DNA of 64,000 bases. It comes from Chloroflexota bacterium. GTDB taxonomy: Bacteria > Chloroflexota > Anaerolineae > Aggregatilineales > Phototrophicaceae. Shown piece by piece: positions 26,697 to 35,129 of this stretch. Within the stretch, counting starts at the first letter, position 1, and every line of letters begins with the position of its first letter. The stretch spans positions 62,001-126,000 of the forward strand of contig JAIUNI010000010.1 in assembly GCA_020161935.1 (NCBI GenBank), in the 5' to 3' direction. The notes under the pieces were generated by a model. It was not told the origin of the DNA, made no database searches, and saw only the letters and a program-made list of their open reading frames with translations. Position numbers and translations under genes: made by a program.

Positions 26697-27863
26697 TTAC
26701 GTCCGCCCCGCTGGTTGCCCGCAGCGCAGGCAGGTGTTCCGGTGGAAGCCCACGTTCGCGTTGCAGTTCGGGCAGGCCATACTGTTGTACTCGTAGTAGA
26801 AGGCTTGCGTCTGGGGCTGCGGCTGCCGCATCAAACCCTCCGCCTGTGGGTGCAATCCCCCGCACTTCTCGCAGTAATACCCGCCCGCCGCCAGCGCCTT
26901 GCTGGTGTGTCCGCAGTGACGGCAGTAAGCCCGCTGCCCCTCGGTCGTCTCCTGCCGGAACAGCTCAAGCTGGGTACGGATGGTGTTGATGTTCAGCCCG
27001 TAAATGTAGGCGGATGTGCTGGCGGTGTTGCGCGTCATCATCCCCACAATCGTGTTGCGCTCGTCCAAGATCGGCTCGCCGCCCGCGTCCGGCAGTTCGG
27101 TGATGTCCGTCGGGAACCACTGTGCCGCGATCAGCCGTTTGGTGCTGCGCCGCTTACCTTGAATCACCGTCCCGTTGGCACACAGCGCCGTCAGCCGCGC
27201 TTCTTCGACTACATTTATCGCCTGACTCGTGGGCATCAGGTCGTTCACCGGCTGCTGAATATAAATGAAGGCGAGGTCATACTCTGGATATGAACGCAGC
27301 ACATAACCGGGGACTTGCTGTCGGTTTTGCAGTTCAACGATTACCTGATCCGCCCCCCCCAGAGCGAAGCGTGTTGTCGCCAATAAGCCCTCTTTCGCCA
27401 CATAAAAGGCGGTCGCCGTGCCGTTCGCCCCGCCGCTGATCGACACAACCTGCGCGAAGGCGTTCGGTGCGCTGGCGGCAAAAGCGAGGTTGCCCGTTTT
27501 AGGTAGGGTTGGCGCATACGGATTGGGCGTGTTAAACGAACCCGGTAAGCTGGTCGGGGCAGGTGGAACGACCTGCGCGGCGGTTTGCGTACTGGTCGGC
27601 GGCGGCATGAACGACTGCGCGAGGAAACTCTCGACACGCTCCTTGATACCCGCGTTCGTCGGGTCTGCCGCCAGCGCATCTTTGTAATACGCCCGTTTCT
27701 CGGCAGGGTCAGCCGTGACCTCACCCAGCCACAACAGCGCCACTGCCCGCAGCGCCCCCGTCAGCGTCGTGTCCTTCAGGGCGATTTTCAGCAGCCGCGC
27801 ACCCTCGTCACGGTTGCCGGCTTGTATCGCGCCAATACCTTGTTCGACCGATTGAAATGACAT
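26697..27863 (-). CDS. Degenerate trypsin-like protein with TPR-like N-terminus and two zinc ribbons
   Basis: The 388-residue protein starts with helical TPR-like repeats (QGIGAIQAGNRDEGARLLKI), then a Pro-rich linker, a chymotrypsin-fold domain (about 135-310) and two zinc ribbons (CRHCGH...CEKCG and CPNCN...CLRCG). The fold is visible, but the usual TAxH histidine is replaced (LLATTRFALGG) and the GDSGGP serine motif reads PDAGGEP, so Ser is lost; only the DLA aspartate remains. It is therefore probably a non-catalytic binding protein. No signal peptide. The start at 27863 is preferred because it begins the first helix. Confidence 0.75.
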   Translation of the reverse strand: MSFQSVEQGIGAIQAGNRDEGARLLKIALKDTTLTGALRAVALLWLGEVTADPAEKRAYYKDALAADPTNAGIKERVESFLAQSFMPPPTSTQTAAQVVPPAPTSLPGSFNTPNPYAPTLPKTGNLAFAASAPNAFAQVVSISGGANGTATAFYVAKEGLLATTRFALGGADQVIVELQNRQQVPGYVLRSYPEYDLAFIYIQQPVNDLMPTSQAINVVEEARLTALCANGTVIQGKRRSTKRLIAAQWFPTDITELPDAGGEPILDERNTIVGMMTRNTASTSAYIYGLNINTIRTQLELFRQETTEGQRAYCRHCGHTSKALAAGGYYCEKCGGLHPQAEGLMRQPQPQTQAFYYEYNSMACPNCNANVGFHRNTCLRCGQPAGRT

Positions 27864-28409
27864 CGCTCGTTCACCTTTATGTGTTTGCGATCTGTCTATG
27901 TGAAGCACCACACGAAATGAACACTTTATAAAATCCCTCGTCCTACATCTGCTCCCCTCGCCCTGAGGGAGAGGCTGATGGTGGTGTGAGCCTGCGGACG
28001 TACCATCGTGGGGTGAGGGTCAAATCACCCTTCACGTCTAAATGTAGTTTACCCCTGTGGAATGGTGTTGATTATAGCCCGAAAAATTCCCAAACGACAT
28101 CACATCCGATAACCGTTCCTGACGATCATGAGATCATATTGTATGTGGCAGTATTGCTGCACGTCCCCACGCATCCGATCCTAAGGAATAGTCTCATGTC
28201 GTTACATCTCGCTTGATGTCTCACAGGTGCTGAAGTCGTACAGTCTTACTCCCTTCTCCCCTGTTACTACGGGGGAGAAGGTAAGCGCCTTACTGAGCTT
28301 GTCGCAAGGTAGGCGCTAGGGGGATGAGGGGGTCACGTTACTCAAATTGAACAATTTCCTCGTCTGGTGGGTATTTTAGCCATCTTCGTTATGGCTTGTG
28401 AGGAACGCG
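27864..28409. repeat. Intergenic region with two dispersed repeat types
   Basis: No gene is supported. About 27950-28020 holds a palindromic unit (GGGAGAGGCTGATGGTGG with GTGAGCCTGCGGACGTACCA) also found inverted at about 61090-61150 and in part at 30675-30720. About 28245-28340 holds the unit CCCTTCTCCCCTGTTACTAC with GGATGAGGGGGTC, also found at 37583-37640. Confidence 0.55.
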
Positions 28410-29303
28410 ATGCTTGCAAAAATTGGATTATTGATCGGTATTGCTTTTGTGACAGGTGGTGTACTCATGGCTCAAGACGCGGCGGCTGAACCACAAGCGG
28501 GGGACACGCGCGTGGACGACAAAGGCATCGCGCAGGTCTATGTGCCCTCCGGCTGCTTCATGATGGGCAGCACCGACGAGCAGCTTGAGGCCGCCCTCGA
28601 AAATGGTGCGCCGGATTGGGTGAAGCCCGCCGCCCGCTATGAGAAGCCCCAGCATGAAGTCTGCCTCACCAAAGGTTACTGGATCGACCAGTACGAGGTG
28701 ACGAATGCCAGCTTTGATGTGTTCGTCGCTGACGGCGGCTACACCACACCCGAATACTGGTCGGAACGTGGCGCGATCTGGTTGGGTCGGCAGGATATGG
28801 CGGAGCTGCCGGTCGCTTGCGAGGATACCGAACCCGATCACCCCCGTACCTGCGTGACGTGGTTCGAAGCCGAAGCCTACGCCGCGTGGCGTGGAGGCAG
28901 CCTGCCGACCGAAGCCCAGTGGGAGTTCGCCGCCCGTGGGCCGGAGTCGCTGATCTACCCGTGGGGTAACGAGTGGGACGCGGCCAAAGCCAATGTCGTC
29001 GATAGCGAAGGACTAACCCCCGTTGGCACGTATCCTGAGGGTGTCAGTTGGGTCGGTGCGTATGACATGGCGGGGAACGCGATGGAATGGGCGCAGGATT
29101 GGTTGAGCAGCACCTACTATAAGGACAGCCCGAAGGATGATCCGACCGGAGCCGATACCGGCAAGCAGAAGGTCGAAAAGGGCGGCTGGTGGGGCAGCAA
29201 TCCCTATGTCGCGCGGTCGGCCTACAAACACTTTGAAGACCCGCCGAACTATCAGGATCACCACATCGGCTTCCGCATCGTGACGGCGGTGGATGAAGGC
29301 TAA
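28410..29303 (+). CDS. Secreted SUMF1/FGE-sulfatase-fold protein without catalytic cysteines
   Basis: The 297-residue protein has a signal peptide (MLAKIGLLIGIAFVTGGVLM) and then the formylglycine-generating-enzyme fold: YVPSGCFMMGS, the GYWIDQYEVTNASFDVFV strand, TWFEAEAYAAWRGGSLPTEA, the WEFAARGPE segment and DMAGNAMEWAQDW. In true FGEs the active-site cysteines lie in RGGSWxCNPxxCR. Here the matching segment is KGGWWGSNPYVARSAYK, with Ser and Val in their places, so sulfatase activation is unlikely. It probably acts as an extracellular binding or other SUMF1-fold protein. The ATG at 28410 is preferred over a GTG at 28398. Confidence 0.85.
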   Translation: MLAKIGLLIGIAFVTGGVLMAQDAAAEPQAGDTRVDDKGIAQVYVPSGCFMMGSTDEQLEAALENGAPDWVKPAARYEKPQHEVCLTKGYWIDQYEVTNASFDVFVADGGYTTPEYWSERGAIWLGRQDMAELPVACEDTEPDHPRTCVTWFEAEAYAAWRGGSLPTEAQWEFAARGPESLIYPWGNEWDAAKANVVDSEGLTPVGTYPEGVSWVGAYDMAGNAMEWAQDWLSSTYYKDSPKDDPTGADTGKQKVEKGGWWGSNPYVARSAYKHFEDPPNYQDHHIGFRIVTAVDEG

Positions 29304-29672
29304 TGACCTACGAATTGCTCTTGTGGGAATGGTCTCAGCGCGTGTTTAAAGGTCGCTTTCTGATGTAGGGATGAGGCGTGCCTCATCCGCGTCACCCACC
29401 ACCATCACCCCCACGAGCGTAGGGACAGCAGATAGGCTGTCCGCGCCACCACACCACACGCATCACTTACTTCGCAACCACCATCTTGAAAATGATGGTA
29501 GTTATAAGTTACACGATGCTGCGACGTTCACAAAACTACTGGTTCAAAGTTTAGGGGCGGGGCTGAGACCCTCCCGTATTCGTCCTGCTATCGTGGGGGT
29601 GCGGTTCAAATTAAAAAGCGCCGTCCCGACTTCCGGCACAGCGCTTTTCTTTGCTGATGTGAACGGTGCGAA
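29304..29672. repeat. Intergenic region with GTAGGG hairpins and a direct-repeat copy
   Basis: GTAGGG hairpins lie at about 29365-29393 (ATGAGGCGTGCCTCAT) and 29418-29445 (GGACAGCAGATAGGCTGTCC). At 29498-29525 there is a 28-base repeat (beginning GTAGTTATAAGTTACACGAT) whose second copy, with two mismatches, lies at 30389-30416. No gene is supported here. Confidence 0.6.
29614..29648. terminator. Bidirectional intrinsic terminator
   Basis: AAAAGCGC at 29614-29621 pairs with GCGCTTTT at 29641-29648, giving T-tracts on both strands. It lies just after the end of the leftward membrane-protein gene at 29673. Confidence 0.65.
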
Positions 29673-30179
29673 CTAAACCTGACCGAACTCGCGCTTGACA
29701 CCCGCATCGGTATAGAAGAAATACGCCAGATACAAACCGACCAGCACCCAGATAATGCTGAAGATATCGCCGCCTAGAACATGCAACAGCGAAATGAAGG
29801 CACTCGCGAGAAGGGCAAACACCGTTCCCATACGCGCCCATGGCGCACGACGGTATAACCCGTAAGCTACGACCAGCAAAATCGGTGCTTCAATAAAGTA
29901 CAAAATCCCTGCGAAGACGGCTATGCCACTGGCTGCGCCAAGTGCCGCTGTTGCTTGTTGCCCCTCGGCACTCCCACCCATAAAACCGCCGCTAATAATA
30001 CTGGCCGCCCCACCAAAAAGCCCAACGCTAACTAACCCGATACTGCCGCATAGGTTAATGATCCCCACAATTAGCGCATAAATCATCACATAACGAACAA
30101 TCTGACTAGAAGGAATATTTCGCATCGCATCATTAATAGGTTTAAGTATCGGATCAAGGCTTTTAAGAAAATCATTCAT
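29673..30179 (-). CDS. Four-helix membrane protein of unknown function
   Basis: The 168-residue protein has a short cytoplasmic N-terminus (MNDFLKSLDPILKPIND) and about four membrane helices (VRYVMIYALIVGIINLCG, a glycine-rich second, GIAVFAGILYFIEAPILLV, and a C-terminal pair around ALLASAFISLLHVLG and IIWVLVGLYLAYFFY). The start at 30179 has AGGA upstream. The C-terminal YxxYFFYTDxxVKxxF pattern resembles small uncharacterised membrane proteins that are common in Chloroflexota. Direct 28-base repeats flank the gene. Confidence 0.7.
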   Translation of the reverse strand: MNDFLKSLDPILKPINDAMRNIPSSQIVRYVMIYALIVGIINLCGSIGLVSVGLFGGAASIISGGFMGGSAEGQQATAALGAASGIAVFAGILYFIEAPILLVVAYGLYRRAPWARMGTVFALLASAFISLLHVLGGDIFSIIWVLVGLYLAYFFYTDAGVKREFGQV

Positions 30180-31174
30180 GGCGGCAATCCTTTCTAAACT
30201 GATCGTTAATCTCACTCTAATACACTTCCCCTTTTGGAGCAACTGAGTTTTCGTCCAAAAATAGGCAGTCGTCTGTGAATTAATGCTTGCACAATATCCC
30301 ATATCGACAAACCGCCCCCAAAGGTTTGTAAACGCTAACCTCCACTGCTTGACTTCGTAATACAAATGTTCTAAAATTGAAAGTGATTGTAGCTATAAGT
30401 TAGACGATGCTGCGACCCTCCCGTGCATTTTAGCCTCCCTCGTTTACGGGGGAGGTGTCGCGTCAGCGACGGAGGGGGTTCTTTCTCCGCTGCATCTTAA
30501 CATGCGCCAATCGCACAACAATTATCTGCCGCCTGTGCTGCTTTTGCCGCATTTTGTGCATTTGTTTTTGCATTGGACTGACGACTGGCGACTATAGACT
30601 GGAGACTACTTTTGCCATTGCCGAAATCTATAGTGCCAAATTTGCCTGTATTTCCGCCCTCCCTGTTACTACGGCTATCGGCGGAGTGAGCCTGCGAACG
30701 TGCCGATGTGGGTTGGGGTGGGGTTTCGACTGACACTGACGACACTGACGACATTTGCGACATAAATATGAGATTCTCAACAGCAACAACAGCAACAACA
30801 ACATTGTAAGCTCAACAATTGCAACATTTTGAATATATTGAACATTTACAACTTTTATGGTGTTCTACTGCCACCACAAACCGAAAGATTCTTAACTGTG
30901 AACTGTTGACTGACAACTGCCAACTGCCAACTGCCAACTGATAACTGACAACTGACAACTGACAACTGACAACTGATAACTGATAACTGATAACTGATAA
31001 CTGACAACTAAAAACTGAATTGGCGCTGTACTGCCGCCGCCGCCGCCATTGCCGCCATAAACGTTGGCGCTCTCTGTATTCCTTGGCGTTCTTGGCGACT
31101 CGTATTCGCCTTGCTGGAGACTGGCGACTGATAGCTGATGACTTCTCTTTTAACTTGCCACTTAAAACTTGCGA
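30180..31174. repeat. Long intergenic mosaic repeat region, copy 1
   Basis: No gene is supported. Segments between about 30480 and 30860 recur in inverted orientation at 60.7-61.1 kb, for example TTGCCATTGCCGAAATCTAT near 30614, a CATCTTAACA-containing start, and GCTGCTTTTGCCGCATTTTG. Between them lie AACA-rich triplet stretches (30775-30805). A heptamer array follows at 30894. Confidence 0.65.
30894..31019. repeat. Heptanucleotide tandem array, 18 units of AACTGAY
   Basis: The 126 bases read as 18 consecutive seven-base units, mostly AACTGAC, AACTGAT or AACTGCC, with no spacers. Degenerate arrays of the same type occur near 30577-30610, 31115-31140, 51930-51960, 60615-60660 and 60950-60985. 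It resembles in kind the heptameric STRR repeats known from cyanobacteria. Confidence 0.8.
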
Positions 31175-32293
31175 CTATTCCACTTCCAGCCATTCTTCTT
31201 CCGGTATCCGTTGTTCCGGTAGCTGCATCACTTGGAACCATGTTTGCCCCGGCTTTAGCGGCAAGAGGTCGCCGGTCATCGTTCGCAGCCCGATAATCGT
31301 GTTGATGTCGTCCCGCACCCAGCGCCCCACGTAACGGAGGCCATCGCGGAACAACACCGCGTCACCGTCGCCCATCAGGTTAATCCCGATGCTGTAGCTC
31401 TTGCTCCCTTGGAACTCGCTTTCCACAATGTCTGTAAACTGGTGATCGGCGAAAATCACCACCACGTTCGCCGCTGTGATCTGTTCCAGCGTGTTCGCGT
31501 CGAAGTGGCCTTGCCCGTCGGCGCTGCGGCGGTAAAGGCCGGTCGCCGCGTCATAGCTCCACATCACCCGCGTCGCGCGGTAGCGGATGTCGATCTTGGT
31601 AGTGACCGAAGTATTGTTCCCCGGCACCGTTTCCGAGAACGACAGGCCGTGCAGGTCGGGGCGCTGGTTGATTCCCTGTTCGCTCGCCAGTTCCCAGACG
31701 GCGTTGGGGTTCATAAACATATTGTGTGGTACTTCGATGGTCTCGTCGCGCCAATAGTAAGGCAGCCCGAACAGCACCCCCTTGAACAATCGGTTCGCGT
31801 AATCCGAGTTATTAAGCAGGGTTTCCACGCCCGTACTCGCGCCGGAAAAGTCGAGAAGCCCCCCGAACATTGGCATCAGGTCGAGGTCGATCAACCGTGC
31901 GCTGCGGATCGAGCCGACACGGTTCGGTGCTTGCCCGTAGAAAATGGCTGAAAAGCGCGTTAAACCACCTTCGGCGTAATGCTCAAACACGATGTCCGCC
32001 GCCCCGATTCCCGCCTGTGGTCGCACCAGCAGCGGCGCGTTTGAAATTTTAACCACCTGCGGACGGCGCTCCAAAACGCTCGGATCAGACACTTGCAAAC
32101 CGGTGAGTGGGTTCACATCGGGAGGAAATTCGTCCGGTGTTGGCGTAGTCTCAATTTTCGCTGAAGGGGTTTCGGTTGTAAGATGAGTTGGTAGCGTTGA
32201 TACAGAACCGAGACTCTCGCCCTGCGGAACGATACATCGGGCCAACAGAACAGCGAGAAAAACGGTCGTGAATAGTCGAAATCGGGTTTTCAT
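31175..32293 (-). CDS. DUF3048-family lipoprotein (YerB-like)
   Basis: The 372-residue protein has an N-terminal signal peptide ending in a lipobox-like LLARC, then a Thr/Pro-rich linker and the two-part DUF3048 domain: PLTGLQVSDPSVLERRPQVV, ADIVFEHYAEGGLTRFSAIF and VGSIRSARLIDLDL in the first half, and YRATRVMWSYDAATGLYRR and GDGDAVLFRDGLRYVGRW in the second. The ATG at 32293 has AGGAG five bases upstream; a GTG six bases earlier is an alternative. The protein would be exported and membrane-anchored. The family's biochemical role is not established. Confidence 0.88.
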   Translation of the reverse strand: MKTRFRLFTTVFLAVLLARCIVPQGESLGSVSTLPTHLTTETPSAKIETTPTPDEFPPDVNPLTGLQVSDPSVLERRPQVVKISNAPLLVRPQAGIGAADIVFEHYAEGGLTRFSAIFYGQAPNRVGSIRSARLIDLDLMPMFGGLLDFSGASTGVETLLNNSDYANRLFKGVLFGLPYYWRDETIEVPHNMFMNPNAVWELASEQGINQRPDLHGLSFSETVPGNNTSVTTKIDIRYRATRVMWSYDAATGLYRRSADGQGHFDANTLEQITAANVVVIFADHQFTDIVESEFQGSKSYSIGINLMGDGDAVLFRDGLRYVGRWVRDDINTIIGLRTMTGDLLPLKPGQTWFQVMQLPEQRIPEEEWLEVE

Positions 32294-32356
32294 AAGCACT
32301 CCTATCGTGCTTATTGGACGATGAAGATTGCATTATAGTACACGCCGCAGCTTTGG

Positions 32357-32385
32357 TTGACGTGCCTATAGGCGCAAGCTATAAT
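32357..32385 (+). promoter_or_regulatory. Near-consensus sigma70 promoter for the DUF4388-GTPase operon
   Basis: TTGACG at 32357-32362 and TATAAT at 32380-32385 are separated by exactly 17 bases. Transcription would start near 32392, leaving a leader of about 87 bases before the DUF4388 gene. Confidence 0.75.
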
Positions 32386-32478
32386 GATTTTCAGAGACTT
32401 TTAAACCCAATTCTCATTTTCATGTATCATTGTGCTTATCGTGTGGCCTTGCATTGAACCTTTTTTGAGGGGGCCTAA

Positions 32479-33363
32479 ATGCCGCTTAAAGGCGAACTTC
32501 GGGATTTTAGTGTTACTCAACTGCTCAATCTGATAAATCTGGCGGGCAAGACCGGCACGCTGACGATTTTCACCGCCAATAAAACAGGCCAGATGGAGCA
32601 GGTGAATGGCACCAAACGTGAACGCATTGAAATTGGCCCGGAACGAGCGCAAGTTTCGTTTAAAGGTGGCAAGCTGATTTTTGCGACCATGCGCGGTCAA
32701 GAAGGCAATCTTGTTTCCATTCTGAACAAGGTTGGCAAGCTCACCGACGAGCAAGCCCGCGTCATCCGCGAGCGTGCGCGTGATAAAAGTGATAAGGCGC
32801 TGGCGCTTCTGTTGATGAACGCCAATTACATCACCCAGAATGACATCGTAAGCAGTATTCAACAGCACATGCAGGATGTCGTCTACAGTCTGATGAGTTG
32901 GAATGCTGAACCCTTCCGCTTCGATGACAACGTGCTGCCGCCCAATGACCGTATTCAAGTGCCGATTGACCTTGAAAACATCATTATCGAAGGCTCACGC
33001 CGCATCAAGGAAATCGAGGAACTCAACCAGCACCTGCCCAACTTGGACTTCGCGCTGCGTTTCCCCGGCAACCCGCGTGAGAAGCTGAAGGGTATCCACC
33101 TCAGCGTCGCCGAGTGGCGCGTGGTGCAGTATGTGAATCCCAAGAACTCGATCCGCCAGATCGCCCGTGCCAACAATATGTCGGAAATCGAAATCCGGCG
33201 TGTGGTTTACGGGTTGGAGCAGGCCGGTTTGGTCGAATTGGTGAAGCCGCCGGGAATGGAACAGGCCGCTAGCTCGATGCAGCGCCGTCCACGCCAGCCG
33301 CAAAAACCGCAGGTTAAGGCAGATGTCGTTAATCGTTTGATTGATCGCATTCGGTCAATTTAG
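32479..33363 (+). CDS. DUF4388 (PATAN-like) signalling protein
   Basis: The 294-residue protein begins MPLKGELRDFSVTQLLNLIN, the signature of DUF4388/PATAN domains, followed by the GTLTIF and GGKLIFATM strands. The middle region (about 90-175) resembles a second DUF4388-type output segment (ALLLMNANYITQNDI). A winged-helix-like part (about 200-255, IRQIARANNMSEIEIRRVVY) and a basic tail follow. Such proteins act in two-component and gliding or polarity circuits. The gene directly precedes a small GTPase, from which it is separated by 58 bases, so it is a likely regulator or effector of that GTPase. Confidence 0.85.
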   Translation: MPLKGELRDFSVTQLLNLINLAGKTGTLTIFTANKTGQMEQVNGTKRERIEIGPERAQVSFKGGKLIFATMRGQEGNLVSILNKVGKLTDEQARVIRERARDKSDKALALLLMNANYITQNDIVSSIQQHMQDVVYSLMSWNAEPFRFDDNVLPPNDRIQVPIDLENIIIEGSRRIKEIEELNQHLPNLDFALRFPGNPREKLKGIHLSVAEWRVVQYVNPKNSIRQIARANNMSEIEIRRVVYGLEQAGLVELVKPPGMEQAASSMQRRPRQPQKPQVKADVVNRLIDRIRSI

Positions 33364-33421
33364 TAATCGCAACCGCTAGTCCATAACGGACGTTCAATAT
33401 CGGGAAGAGTGAGCGCACCTT

Positions 33422-33961
33422 ATGCAAACTGTAAAGATGGTTATCACAGGCCCGTTTAGCGCCGGTAAAACCGAGTTTATCCGTTCCATCAGCGAAATCG
33501 AAGTGGTTTCTACCGATCAGGCGATTACCTCGGCGGCGGAAAAAGAAGTCAAATCGGCTACCACCGTAGCGATGGACTTCGGTCGTATCACCGTTGACGA
33601 CGATCTGGTACTGTACCTGTTCGGTACACCCGGTCAGCGCCGTTTCGACTTCATGTGGGAAATCTTGGCTGAAGGTATGCTCGGCTTTGTCGTCATGGTC
33701 GACAGTGCCAAGCCAGAAACCTTCCGCGAGGCCAAGAGTATCCTCGAAACCTTCCGCGCCTATGCCCCCACACCCTATGTCGTGGCGGCCAACAAACAAG
33801 ATCATCCCGATGCGTGGGCTGCCGATGATTTGCGGATCGCCCTGCGTATTGAGGAAGGGGTAAAGCTGCTGCCCTGCGTAGCCAAGGACAAAGAAAGCGT
33901 CAAGAACGTCCTGCTCGAACTGCTTTACTCGATCTTGGAGGAAATGGACAAGCAGCAGTAA
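33422..33961 (+). CDS. Ras-like small GTPase (MglA-related)
   Basis: The 179-residue protein has the G1 loop GPFSAGKT, G3 LFGTPGQRRF and G4 AANKQDHPDA of prokaryotic small GTPases. G3 reads TPGQ where eukaryotic Ras has TAGQ. It belongs to the GTPase group that pairs with roadblock/LC7 or DUF4388 proteins in polarity, motility or signalling. No roadblock gene is adjacent, so its GAP may be encoded elsewhere. It is co-directional with the DUF4388 gene and the hydrolase. Confidence 0.9.
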   Translation: MQTVKMVITGPFSAGKTEFIRSISEIEVVSTDQAITSAAEKEVKSATTVAMDFGRITVDDDLVLYLFGTPGQRRFDFMWEILAEGMLGFVVMVDSAKPETFREAKSILETFRAYAPTPYVVAANKQDHPDAWAADDLRIALRIEEGVKLLPCVAKDKESVKNVLLELLYSILEEMDKQQ

Positions 33962-33997
33962 TGCCTCTGCGTCGCTTCAGCTAAGGATATAGGCATC

Positions 33998-34807
33998 GTG
34001 GCATTACTGGTAACAGAGCAGGGAGTCGTTCACTACGAAACCTACGGTCGCGGTCGACCGGTTCTGTTACTGCATGGTTGGCTAGGCTCGTGGTCGCTCT
34101 GGCGCAAAACCATCGAGGAACTCGGCAAGGAATTCCGCACCTACGCCATCGACTTCTGGGGCTTCGGCGATTCGGGCGGGCAGGGCGCGGATTTCTCGGT
34201 GGATAACTTCATCCTCCTCGTTAACCAATTTATGGATCGACTCGGTATTGTGAAAGCGCCGCTGGTCGGGCATTCGATGGGCGGCACGGTTTCTCTCGGT
34301 ACTGCCATCCGCTACCCCGAAAAAGTCGTTAAAGTTGTCGTCATCGGTTCGCCGATTGTCGGCACGTCCCTGCGCCCGTTGATTAAACTCGCCGGTCGCC
34401 GTACATGGATGGACTTGGCCGAAACCTCACCCGCCTTGTTTGATGTGTTTATGTCCGGCTTGCGGGTGTCGCTGCGCGGCTATTCCTACCTGCTGGCGAA
34501 AGACGGCAAGGCGCTGGGAAATATGTTCGCGAGTGATCTATCCAAGCTGACGATGGGGCCGTTCTTCGAAAGTATCGCCACCCTGCGGACAACCGATCTC
34601 CGCCCGCGCATGGGCGAGGTCAAAGTGCCAACCCTCGGCATCTACGGCAACAAAGACCTCATTGTTCACCCCAACCAAGCGGAAGTCCTCAAGCAGTACG
34701 CCCCGCACAGCAAAATCGTGATGTTTCCCGACTCCGGCCACTTCCCGATGCTCGATAATCCCCCGCGCTTCCACCAAACCGTCCGTGACTTCCTCAACAG
34801 CGGGTAG
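33998..34807 (+). CDS. Alpha/beta-fold hydrolase
   Basis: The 269-residue protein shows LLLHGWLGSWSLWRKTIEEL (oxyanion HG), the nucleophile elbow GHSMGG, the acid in IYGNKDLIVHP and the C-terminal catalytic His in SGHFPMLDNPPRF. It starts at a GTG (33998), preceded by TAAGGA. It is cytoplasmic and probably an esterase, lipase or C-C hydrolase; the substrate is unknown. It lies 36 bases after the GTPase gene, so it is probably the third gene of that operon. Confidence 0.88.
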   Translation: MALLVTEQGVVHYETYGRGRPVLLLHGWLGSWSLWRKTIEELGKEFRTYAIDFWGFGDSGGQGADFSVDNFILLVNQFMDRLGIVKAPLVGHSMGGTVSLGTAIRYPEKVVKVVVIGSPIVGTSLRPLIKLAGRRTWMDLAETSPALFDVFMSGLRVSLRGYSYLLAKDGKALGNMFASDLSKLTMGPFFESIATLRTTDLRPRMGEVKVPTLGIYGNKDLIVHPNQAEVLKQYAPHSKIVMFPDSGHFPMLDNPPRFHQTVRDFLNSG

Positions 34808-34862
34808 ATACTTACCAAAGGCCATGTATCATGTGGTCTATCAAACAAGCCGAGAAACTCTT

Positions 34863-35129
34863 TTAGAACTCAACCTTTTTGATCGCGTGTAAGTAAATGT
34901 GTTCAGTGTCATAACTGTACATGACATAGAACGCTGGTGTATTGTCGCTGGGGTAGGTTAGATAGGTTCGAAAATCGGGGAACACTTCCAACGGCTTTCC
35001 TTGGAATGGATTATCAATTAGAGAGAATGTCATTGCCATATAAACAGCATCCATCTCAGGATAATTGCGCCGATACATTTCTAAGTCTTGTGTAAAGATT
35101 GGAAATTGGACAATATCTCTAAGAGGCAC
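34863..35129 (-). CDS. Small protein, possible toxin of a TA-like pair
   Basis: The 88-residue form starts at a GTG overlapping the upstream gene by 11 bases; a longer form could start at 35177. The C-terminal half (AFYVMYSYDTEHIYLHAI) has alternating hydrophobic strands ending in a basic tip, reminiscent of ParE/RelE-type toxins. The match is weak. Position after a small AbrB/antitoxin-like gene supports the idea. Function is not established. Confidence 0.5.
   Translation of the reverse strand: MPLRDIVQFPIFTQDLEMYRRNYPEMDAVYMAMTFSLIDNPFQGKPLEVFPDFRTYLTYPSDNTPAFYVMYSYDTEHIYLHAIKKVEF

Noticed and set aside
30894..31019. Possible CRISPR array
   Set aside because: The heptamers are contiguous, with no spacers of unique sequence and no cas genes nearby.
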